Source: Anaerolineae bacterium (GTDB lineage Bacteria > Chloroflexota > Anaerolineae > SpSt-600). From it: DNA of 7,039 nt. A model generated the notes under the pieces. It was given only the letters and a program-made list of their open reading frames with translations. It ran no database searches and was not told the origin of the DNA. A program made the translations under genes and the position numbers. Location of the stretch: NCBI GenBank assembly GCA_028275425.1, contig JAPWUT010000088.1, positions 1 to 7,039 of the forward strand. Reading direction: 5' to 3'. This document shows positions 1 through 5,362 of this stretch, in pieces; position 1 is the stretch's first letter; each line of letters begins with the position of its first letter.

Positions 1-47
1 AAAACGCCAGCGAACCCTAAGCCAACGAGGGTGGGCAAACTGGGGGT

Positions 48-68
48 CCAGGGGGCGAAGCCCCCTGG
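48..68. repeat. Hairpin H2 of repeat unit 1
   Basis: This is a perfect inverted repeat with a 9-bp stem (CCAGGGGGC / GCCCCCTGG) and a GAA loop at 57-59. The same element recurs at 200-220 (perfect, GAA loop), 351-372 (GGA loop, one bulged A at 369) and 505-525 (GGA loop, one G-T wobble pair at 508/522). Confidence 0.9.
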
Positions 69-227
69 CAGGGGGGTTGGGGGATGTGCCCCCACAAAAC
101 CTTAAAAGGGGCGAGTTGCCCACCTTAGCAACCCCGCCCACGAGTGGGACCCAAAACGCTGGCAAACCCTCAGCCAACGGGGGTGGGCAAAACGGGGGTC
201 CAGGGGGCGAAGCCCCCTGGCAGGGGG

Positions 228-248
228 TTTGGGGGATGTGCCCCCAAA
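228..248. repeat. Hairpin H3 of repeat unit 2 (covarying stem)
   Basis: The stem is TTTGGGGG / CCCCCAAA (8 bp) around the loop ATGTG. The matching element in unit 3 (381-401) is TGTGGGGGG / CCCCCCACA (9 bp) around TGT. Unit 1 has a shorter TGGGGG / CCCCCA version at 78-89. The T-A pair in unit 2 is replaced by a G-C pair in unit 3 with both arms changed, which is a compensatory change that keeps pairing. Confidence 0.8.
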
Positions 249-380
249 AACAAAAAGAGGGGGCGAGTTGCCCACATTAGCAGCCCGCCCACGAGTGGGG
301 CCCAAAACCTTGGCAGACCCTCAGCCCACGGGGGTGGGCAAAACGGGGGTCCAGGGGGCGGAGCCCCCATGGCGGAGGGT

Positions 381-401
381 TGTGGGGGGTGTCCCCCCAC
401 A
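381..401. repeat. Hairpin H3 of repeat unit 3 (covarying stem)
   Basis: This is a perfect 9-bp inverted repeat TGTGGGGGG / CCCCCCACA with a TGT loop. It is equivalent to the hairpin at 228-248 but has a longer stem, a shorter loop and one compensated base pair. Confidence 0.85.
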
Positions 402-547
402 AATTCAAAAGAGGGGGCGAGTTGCCCACATTAACAAACCCGCCACGAGTGGGACCTAAAACGCCGGCAAACCCTAAGCCAACGAGGGTGGGCAAACTGG
501 GGGGCCAGGGGGCGGAGCCCCTTGGTAGGGGGCTCTCCTACAGCTTC

Positions 548-2002
548 TCACCTCAAAACCAAAGGCAGAAAACACTTGTAACGCAGAACTTCAGGGCTTA
601 TCAAAGGCCCAGGGCGAGAATAAAGGGTTATTGTTACCCTTACAAAACGCCCCCTTAGCATGGGCCGAAACTTCCCCTCAAACCATTCTTCCGTAAGCCC
701 GCGTGAATCCCACATCTCAGCCTCGCTCAAAACTAACCATACCCTTCGGCGGTAACCTATATGCCTCTTAAAATAGGCATCAACCTGCTCTGGTGTCATG
801 CCCCAGTTTGTGTAAGGCCCCTCTACCGGGATGTAAACCCTTTCGCCGGCAAGGTAATAATCAAAAACCCGACGCACGTAGGGAATCTGGAATACCACGA
901 TATCTCCTTCCTGAGCGTATTCTTTGAAAAGGGCCACGGCGGCCCTAAAATCGCTCTTTATCGGAAAATGGCTTTGGCTCCAGAGAGCTTCTATGTCAAT
1001 CAAAATAAGTCCGGCAAGCAAAATAGGCCCAAAGAACCTGCTCTTAGTCTGCCAGAACCTCACCCCAAGAGTTAGGAGCGCGTAGAAAAAGGGCACAAGG
1101 AAGATAAGGTAGCGGTCCGTGAATACGGGCTTTTTGAGGCATACGGCAAAAAGCCCTAAAGTTGGGATTAGGATTAGGCTTAGAAACAGAAGCCCTCTTC
1201 GGCGTTCAAGAATTCCTCCCAAGACCGCAAAGCCTGCCGGAATAAGGGACCAAGGCCAGAGCGTGCTCAAAATACCGCAGCTCCAACCAGTGAAAAGTAT
1301 GCCTATCATGTCCCACAGCGGGTAATAGGGGAAGCCCGAAGGGTTAGGCGCAAGGAAAGCAGGCAACAGCCACCGGATTACTGGCAAAAAAGGCAAGGCA
1401 AGGAACAAGTGAACTCCAATCCCCTCCTTCCACTTCCTCCTATAACACGGCCAAAAGTATAGAACCAATTGCCCCAGAATCATGAACCAGCTGTGAAGGT
1501 GGACATAGAGGCATGCCGTCACGGTGGTCAAATAAAGGAGCCAGCGCTTCAAGCCTCCTTTCTCCAGGGCATTCAAGTGGAAGTTGAAAGCGAGCATGCT
1601 CAGGAAAAGCCATAGGCCATACATCTTGCCCTCTTGGGAATACCAGACCAAGTAAGGGGAAAAGCAGGAGAGGAGCATAACGGCAAGAGCCCAGGGGTCT
1701 GGAAGGAACTTCTTAGCCGCTTGGAAAATCAACGGCAAGGATAGGACGCCAAAGAGCAGGGAAAAATAGCGGAGTGCAAATTCCCCTTTCCCTGCCAGGT
1801 TTAGCCATCCCTTGAGCAAGAGGTAGTAAAGAGGCCCGTTCCAGCCCGGTCGGGCAAAATAACCCAGCACTTCCTTGAGCGGGGCCGAGGCGAAGAGCAC
1901 AGCATCAACTTCATCTCGCCAGAGGCTTTGGGAGAGAATTCCAGCAATACGCAAGGCAAAAGCTACGAGGATAAGCAGAACCGCTAAAACTTTGTCCCGC
2001 AT
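548..2002 (-). CDS. GT-C fold membrane glycosyltransferase (GT39/PMT_2-like)
   Basis: This 484-aa polytopic membrane protein begins with a hydrophobic helix (about residues 5-23). A short outer loop follows with SLWRDEVDAV, in which D30-E31 matches the acidic metal/donor-binding motif of the GT-C family. Further family-like landmarks are WYSQEGKMYGLW (about 120-131) and a late FTDRYLIFLVP segment. I count roughly ten hydrophobic segments up to about residue 350, then a soluble C-terminal region of about 120 residues. GT-C enzymes use polyprenyl-phosphate sugars and transfer the sugar to lipid or protein on the outer face of the membrane; donor and acceptor here are unknown. The ATG at 2002 overlaps the epimerase TGA by one base (TGATG). 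No clear Shine-Dalgarno precedes it, so translation probably depends on coupling. It is the last gene of the run, and its stop lies about 10 bp from the repeat array. Confidence 0.85.
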   Translation of the reverse strand: MRDKVLAVLLILVAFALRIAGILSQSLWRDEVDAVLFASAPLKEVLGYFARPGWNGPLYYLLLKGWLNLAGKGEFALRYFSLLFGVLSLPLIFQAAKKFLPDPWALAVMLLSCFSPYLVWYSQEGKMYGLWLFLSMLAFNFHLNALEKGGLKRWLLYLTTVTACLYVHLHSWFMILGQLVLYFWPCYRRKWKEGIGVHLFLALPFLPVIRWLLPAFLAPNPSGFPYYPLWDMIGILFTGWSCGILSTLWPWSLIPAGFAVLGGILERRRGLLFLSLILIPTLGLFAVCLKKPVFTDRYLIFLVPFFYALLTLGVRFWQTKSRFFGPILLAGLILIDIEALWSQSHFPIKSDFRAAVALFKEYAQEGDIVVFQIPYVRRVFDYYLAGERVYIPVEGPYTNWGMTPEQVDAYFKRHIGYRRRVWLVLSEAEMWDSRGLTEEWFEGKFRPMLRGRFVRVTITLYSRPGPLISPEVLRYKCFLPLVLR

Positions 2003-2931
2003 CAGCTGACCCGGAAGCGGGGGTCAAGTTCCAATAGCCTCCTCAGCCCCTCCATCAAAGTCACCTTTGGCCTGTAACCCAGAAGCTTCTGAGCACGACT
2101 TAAATCGGCCACGAGGCGCGATACGCCTCCGCTTTCGGCTCTGTTGTGGATTACCTCCACCTCTTTCCCGACGACTTTGGCCACTTTCTTGGCCAAATCG
2201 TTTATGCTCGTCTCTTCCCCGCTGCCTACGTTGATAATGGCTCTGTTTACATCGTTGGCCGTGGCTGCAGCCACCAACGCATCCACAACATCATCAATGT
2301 AAACGAAATCCCTCGTCTGGTTGCCATCGCCGTAAATCACCAGAGTTCCCCCCTCAACCGCCTTCTTCATGAATTGAGGGATGACCGGAGGGCGATGGAA
2401 GGAGAGGTATTGCCCAGGACCATAAGCGTTGAAAATCCTGAGGATTACGGTCTCTATGCCGTACAGTGCTCCCAAGGTGTTGACATAATATTCAGAGGCC
2501 AGCTTGCTTACTGCGTAAGGAGATTGAGGGTTAGGCCTTTGGTCCTCGTTCACCGGCTGTTGGCTTTGCTCTCCGTAAACTGCACCGGATGAGGCTAATA
2601 TCACGCGCTTGACGCCCACATCTCTTGCGGCCACCATTAGGGCCACCGTTCCTCCTACGTTCACCTCGTTGTATTCTCTGGGGTAGAGGACCGATTCGGG
2701 GACTGAAACCTTGGCTGCCAGGTGGTACACGCAATCCACCCCTTGGAGCAAGTTCCAGAGCCTTGGCACATCCCGGACATCCCCTCGGGAAAAGACAACT
2801 CTGGGGTCAAGGCGGGAAGGGTCGCCTGCGCTTAGGTCATCTATAACCCTCACATGGTGCCCCATTTGGACGAGCCTGTTGGCTAAGGCGGTTCCGATAA
2901 ATCCTGCCCCTCCAGTGATGAGGAAGTGCAT
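2002..2931 (-). CDS. NAD-dependent nucleotide-sugar epimerase/dehydratase (extended SDR, GalE-like)
   Basis: This 309-aa cytoplasmic enzyme is of normal length for the short GalE-like group. The N-terminal Rossmann fold has GGAGFIG (G7, G10, G13), and acidic D31-D32 after the second strand fits NAD binding. The catalytic set is S114/S115 in ASSGAVYG and Y139/K143 in YAVSK. The C-terminal half carries LRIFNAYGPGQ, the substrate-binding stretch GDGNQTRDFVYIDDV (about 201-215) and NVGSGEETS. These are family marks of UDP-glucose/UDP-GlcNAc 4-epimerases and of dTDP- or UDP-glucose dehydratase relatives; the exact sugar cannot be read from sequence alone. The ATG at 2931 has GGAGG (2938-2942) six bases upstream. 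It follows the radical SAM stop by 13 bp and is followed by the glycosyltransferase in a TGATG overlap, which suggests it supplies or alters that enzyme's sugar. Confidence 0.9.
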   Translation of the reverse strand: MHFLITGGAGFIGTALANRLVQMGHHVRVIDDLSAGDPSRLDPRVVFSRGDVRDVPRLWNLLQGVDCVYHLAAKVSVPESVLYPREYNEVNVGGTVALMVAARDVGVKRVILASSGAVYGEQSQQPVNEDQRPNPQSPYAVSKLASEYYVNTLGALYGIETVILRIFNAYGPGQYLSFHRPPVIPQFMKKAVEGGTLVIYGDGNQTRDFVYIDDVVDALVAAATANDVNRAIINVGSGEETSINDLAKKVAKVVGKEVEVIHNRAESGGVSRLVADLSRAQKLLGYRPKVTLMEGLRRLLELDPRFRVS

Positions 2932-2944
2932 CCTCTGCCTCCGG

Positions 2945-4075
2945 TTAAATCAGAGACATCTGAAATGTTGGCTTTTTACCTTTAAGGGTTATGAAAGGGG
3001 CCGCCCGCTTTGTCACTATCCCAAGCCTCTTCAAGTCCTCAAGGCAATTGATGTTTCCTTTCCTGCGTGCCGAAATTATCCTGCGGGCGGAGCGAGGGCC
3101 TATGCCTGGGACTCGCAAGAGCTGGTAATAATCGGCAGTGTTGATTTCCACCGGGAAAAATTCGGGATGCTTTAGGGCCCAGAGGAGTTTAGGGTCTCCC
3201 TCCCTGGACAAGTTCCCTTCCGAATCAAATGGCAGCTCTTCAACTGTAAAGCCGTAGCGCCTTATGAGGAAATCGGCTTGGTAAAGGCGATTTTCGCGCC
3301 AGGCAGGGGTAGGGGGGTGGTCTTCAAAGGGGGTATCAGGGATGGGTTGGAAAGCACTGTAGTATACACGCCGTAGGCCAAAATCCCTGTAGAGAGATTG
3401 TGCCAGCCGAAGGAGTTCTTGGTCTTTTTCCCCTCCGGGGCCAACCATGAACTGCGTAGTCTGGCCCGCTGGCAGGAGAACTTTCCCTTCCTCCACTAAC
3501 TCTTTAATCCAAGCGATAGGGGCGAAGAGGTTCTCGGTGAAGTTTTTGGCCGGAGCTATGCGCTTTAGGGCCTCAGGGGAAGGGGCTTCAAGGTTTACCG
3601 ATATCCTTGTAGCCCAGCGGGCCAGGGCTTCAACTGCCGCCTTGCTGGCTCCGGGTATCACCTTCAAATGTATGTAGCCGGGGAAACCATACCGGCGTCG
3701 GATGATTTCAGCCACCGCTATCATCCGGGCCATAACGTCATCGGGTTTGCCGTCTACTGCGGAGCTTAAGAAGAGGCCTTTAACCAGTCCCCTGCGCCAG
3801 AGGGCATCAAAAGTAGAGGCTAATTCCTCCGGCGTAAAGGCCATCCGGGGGCAATCCCTGCCGGCCCTGTTAGCACAATAAAGGCAATCGTTGACACAGG
3901 CATTGGTTAGCAACACCTTTAAGAGGACAACTCTTTTCCCATCGGGGAGGACAGCGGGGTAAAGCCATCGCCCAAGGTCATCTTTCAAGCGGTGGACCAT
4001 AGGGCTGCAGGCTTCCCCGCATAAATCGTATTGAGCAGCTTTCCCCAAAAACTCCAGCTTCTTCTCAATCTCCAT
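2945..4075 (-). CDS. Radical SAM protein with C-terminal helix-hairpin-helix; putative DNA modification/repair family
   Basis: From ATG 4075 this is a 376-aa protein. Residues 55-67 carry the radical SAM cluster motif CVNDCLYC (CX3CX2C: C60, C64, C67), followed by a TIM-barrel-like region. The C-terminus has NTADYYQLLRVPGIGPRSARRI, a helix-hairpin-helix DNA-binding signature (about 312-333), then a LGIVTKRA...FIT end. The N-terminal KLEFLGKAAQYD and this tail match the family I know as 'putative DNA modification/repair radical SAM protein' (TIGR03916, from memory). Members of that family are usually paired with a uracil-DNA glycosylase-like partner, which is absent here. The reaction is unknown. 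A TTG start at 4096 would give 383 aa and overlap the cupin, but ATG 4075 forms TAATG with the cupin stop and has AGGAAGGA six bases upstream, so I prefer it. Extra cysteines C19, C23 and C75 lie near the cluster. Confidence 0.85.
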   Translation of the reverse strand: MEIEKKLEFLGKAAQYDLCGEACSPMVHRLKDDLGRWLYPAVLPDGKRVVLLKVLLTNACVNDCLYCANRAGRDCPRMAFTPEELASTFDALWRRGLVKGLFLSSAVDGKPDDVMARMIAVAEIIRRRYGFPGYIHLKVIPGASKAAVEALARWATRISVNLEAPSPEALKRIAPAKNFTENLFAPIAWIKELVEEGKVLLPAGQTTQFMVGPGGEKDQELLRLAQSLYRDFGLRRVYYSAFQPIPDTPFEDHPPTPAWRENRLYQADFLIRRYGFTVEELPFDSEGNLSREGDPKLLWALKHPEFFPVEINTADYYQLLRVPGIGPRSARRIISARRKGNINCLEDLKRLGIVTKRAAPFITLKGKKPTFQMSLI

Positions 4076-4539
4076 TATCCGTCCTTCCTGGCCCAATCGT
4101 AAGGAATCTCCCCGCTGTGCGGTGGTATCCGGTACTCATCGGGGTTATCGTAATTGTAAAGCTCGGTGGGGATATTCACGATGAGGGTCATCTCAGTGCT
4201 TATCCCCTTGAAACCGTGGATGACGCCGGGTGGGATGGTGAGGAGCACAGGGTTCAGCTCGCCGATGAAGAACTCGTTTATTTCCCCGTAGGTTGGGGAA
4301 CCCTCCCGACCGTCGTAAAGGACGACTTTGGCCATCCCCTTTATGCACACGAAGTGGTCGGTCTGCTTTTTGTGGTAATGCCAGCCTTTGACCACGCCGG
4401 GGTAAACGGCCGTAACGTAAACTTGGCCGAACTTCTGGAACTCTTCCCAGTCGGAGCGGAGCATTTCCATTAGGTAGCCTCTTTCATCGGGGATGACTTT
4501 AAGCTGGCGCACTTTAACCCCTTCTATTAGCCTCTTCAT
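4075..4539 (-). CDS. Short RmlC-like cupin, dTDP-4-dehydrorhamnose 3,5-epimerase family
   Basis: This 154-aa single-domain cupin contains DERGYLMEMLRSD (18-30), GWHYHKKQTDHF (52-63; H54, H56, H62), VCIKGMAKVVLYDGRE, and IPPGVIHGF (102-110; H108). The last part, YNYDNPDEYR with IPYDW near the end, resembles the RmlC C-terminus. RmlC enzymes epimerise C3 and C5 of dTDP-4-keto-6-deoxyglucose in the cytoplasm. This protein is shorter than classical RmlC (about 180 aa), and a related cupin sugar isomerase is possible; the exact substrate is open. The ATG at 4539 has AGGAGGG (4546-4552) six bases upstream and starts 26 bp inside the nitroreductase gene. The next gene starts on its own stop codon (TAATG). 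No RmlA, RmlB or RmlD gene lies in the window, although the SDR gene two places downstream could act on a related sugar. Confidence 0.85.
   Translation of the reverse strand: MKRLIEGVKVRQLKVIPDERGYLMEMLRSDWEEFQKFGQVYVTAVYPGVVKGWHYHKKQTDHFVCIKGMAKVVLYDGREGSPTYGEINEFFIGELNPVLLTIPPGVIHGFKGISTEMTLIVNIPTELYNYDNPDEYRIPPHSGEIPYDWARKDG
4082..4089 (-). promoter_or_regulatory. Ribosome binding site deciding the radical SAM start
   Basis: AGGAAGGA on the minus strand ends six bases before ATG 4075, within the last codons of the cupin gene. It favours this ATG over the upstream TTG at 4096. Confidence 0.75.
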
Positions 4540-5146
4540 GGCGTTCCCTCCTGAAGATAAGCTTTAAGATTTTGCGCGCTACGGTCAAAGGACCCGTTCG
4601 GGTGACCACATCTACAGGGGAAGGGGCATGGGAAGGGTCAAATGACTCATAATGCACGATTTTTTCCAGAGGCAACCTCGGAGGCGGGTCAGGTATCTCT
4701 TCGGGGTAACCCAGGGTTATTATGGCCACTATCTCCAAGGGGTCGGGTATGGCGAAGTATTTTTTGATTGCGGGGGCATCAAATATGCCTATCCAGCAGG
4801 TTCCGAGCCCGAGGGCGTGGGCGGCAAGCATTATGTTTGCTCCGGCCAAGGAACAATCGGCCCAATACCATTTGCTCCGGCGGGGGTCACCGCAAATGAT
4901 GATGCTCACAGGGGCCTCTGAGATATGCCTATTGCGGACGAAGAGGAAGCGTGAGTGTGCGCTCAAGAATTCTCGGTTTTTCTTATCCCTGACCACTACA
5001 AAGTGCCAGGGCTGGGCATTGACCCCGCTTGGGGCCCAGCGGGCAGCTTCCAGAACCCTTTGGAGAAGCTCCTCGGGGACAGGCTCATCCCTATAAGCTC
5101 TTACCGAACGCCTTTCCCTTATGGCCTTTTCCACAGGTGTAAGCAT
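4514..5146 (-). CDS. Nitroreductase-family FMN flavoprotein with basic C-terminal tail
   Basis: This 210-aa protein, read from ATG 5146, shows the usual FMN-binding marks: ERRSVRAY (11-18), APSGVNAQPWHF (38-49; S40, N43, Q45, W47), a central DCSLAGANIMLAAHALGLG region (97-115) with CWIG (117-120), and LGYPEE (145-150). Family members bind FMN and use NAD(P)H to reduce nitro compounds, quinones, flavins or specific metabolites; the substrate here is not predictable. A TTG at 5194 would add 16 residues, but ATG 5146 is preceded by GGAGG (5154-5158) at seven bases, and the TTG falls in a promoter candidate. Beyond residue 170 there is an extension of about 40 residues ending in KILKLIFRRERHEEANRRG, basic and possibly amphipathic. 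Its last codons contain the cupin ribosome binding site and overlap the cupin start by 26 bp. It is the first gene of the run. Confidence 0.9.
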   Translation of the reverse strand: MLTPVEKAIRERRSVRAYRDEPVPEELLQRVLEAARWAPSGVNAQPWHFVVVRDKKNREFLSAHSRFLFVRNRHISEAPVSIIICGDPRRSKWYWADCSLAGANIMLAAHALGLGTCWIGIFDAPAIKKYFAIPDPLEIVAIITLGYPEEIPDPPPRLPLEKIVHYESFDPSHAPSPVDVVTRTGPLTVARKILKLIFRRERHEEANRRG

Positions 5147-5150
5147 TTTC

Positions 5151-5158
5151 CTCCCTCC
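5151..5158 (-). promoter_or_regulatory. Ribosome binding site deciding the nitroreductase start
   Basis: The minus strand reads GGAGGGAG here, then GAAA and ATG 5146. The GGAGG core is seven bases from the ATG, which makes this start much better than the TTG at 5194. Confidence 0.8.
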
Positions 5159-5165
5159 GTAGAAA

Positions 5166-5194
5166 ATAATACCATCGGTTTGGGGCTTAGGCAA
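5166..5194 (-). promoter_or_regulatory. Candidate sigma70-type promoter for the minus-strand run
   Basis: The minus strand has TTGCCT (5194-5189; 4 of 6 to TTGACA), a 17-bp spacer and TATTAT (5171-5166; 5 of 6 to TATAAT). The predicted start point near 5160 gives a very short leader of about 13 bases that carries the nitroreductase ribosome binding site. This is a visual match only. Confidence 0.5.
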
Positions 5195-5222
5195 AATGGA
5201 GTTGACGCCTCAGGTGAGCTTC

Positions 5223-5250
5223 GGCGTGATTCTTCAGTCGGAAGAATGCC
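5223..5250. repeat. Inverted repeat in the divergent intergenic region
   Basis: ATTCTTC (5229-5235) and GAAGAAT (5241-5247) form a perfect 7-bp inverted repeat around AGTCG. The flanks GGC (5223-5225) and GCC (5248-5250) extend it past a three-base bulge. No T tract follows on either strand, so it is not an ordinary terminator. It lies between the two promoter candidates and could be an operator; that is inference. Confidence 0.5.
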
Positions 5251-5251
5251 C

Positions 5252-5275
5252 GCAAAATTGGGACAACCCCTTTGC
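5252..5275. repeat. Imperfect nested inverted repeat
   Basis: GCAAA (5252-5256) pairs with TTTGC (5271-5275), and GGG (5260-5262) pairs with CCC (5267-5269) inside it. It follows the neighbouring 7-bp inverted repeat by one base. A second operator half or chance are both possible. Confidence 0.3.
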
Positions 5276-5304
5276 TTACCTGGGCGGAGTTGGGGCTAAA
5301 AAGC

Positions 5305-5333
5305 TTCCCATTGCTTGATAAATTTGCTATAAT
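5305..5333 (+). promoter_or_regulatory. Promoter of the ABC transporter genes (extended -10)
   Basis: A perfect TATAAT (5328-5333) is preceded by TGC (5325-5327), giving an extended -10. TTCCCA at 5305-5310 (4 of 6 to TTGACA) lies 17 bp upstream. A start point near 5340 would give a leader of about 23 bases, including AAGGG (5350-5354) before ATG 5363. Confidence 0.7.
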
Positions 5334-5362
5334 CTGCTTGATTTCACGCAAGGGTAAGAGCT

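Larger units (their letters stand above)
1..540. repeat. Tandem array of ~152-bp G/C-rich hairpin repeats (3 full copies + 1 partial)
   Basis: Four consecutive copies begin with AAAAC at 1, 153, 304 and 458. The full copies are 152, 151 and 154 bp; the fourth diverges after about 525 and is lost by about 540. The first copy starts at the window edge, so the array probably continues to the left. Each full unit has the same order: a head with ACCCT...(A/G)GGGT, a G-rich run, a strong hairpin with stem CCAGGGGGC, a second G5-6/C5-6 hairpin, the block GCGAGTTGCCCAC, and a CCCACGAGTGGG-type end. Unit lengths are not kept in multiples of three and all six frames are low-complexity, so this is not coding. 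It fills the whole 547-base stretch to the left of the glycosyltransferase gene. Repeats of this style occur between genes in some thermophile and Chloroflexota genomes (from memory). Function unknown. Confidence 0.95.

Noticed and set aside
505..525. Rho-independent terminator for the minus-strand run
   Set aside because: The hairpin is strong, but in the minus direction it is followed by a C-rich and mixed sequence, not a T tract.
1..540. CRISPR array
   Set aside because: The unit is about 150 bp and repeated throughout, with no short repeat alternating with unique spacers and no cas genes nearby.
77..658. Overlapping open frames of 67-96 codons on both strands within the repeats
   Set aside because: They are low-complexity Gly/Pro/Arg translations of the repeat, shift frame between units because unit lengths are 152, 151 and 154, and lack convincing ribosome binding sites.
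2146..2592. 148-codon plus-strand open frame, and others like it inside the minus-strand genes
   Set aside because: They lie opposite well-supported enzyme genes and show no recognisable domains; they are antisense shadows.
4076..4096. TTG start at 4096 for the radical SAM protein
   Set aside because: ATG 4075 has AGGAAGGA at six bases and overlaps the cupin stop as TAATG, and the extra seven residues add no family feature.
5147..5194. TTG start at 5194 for the nitroreductase
   Set aside because: ATG 5146 has a well-placed GGAGG and begins at the usual family N-terminus; the TTG overlaps a likely -35 box.
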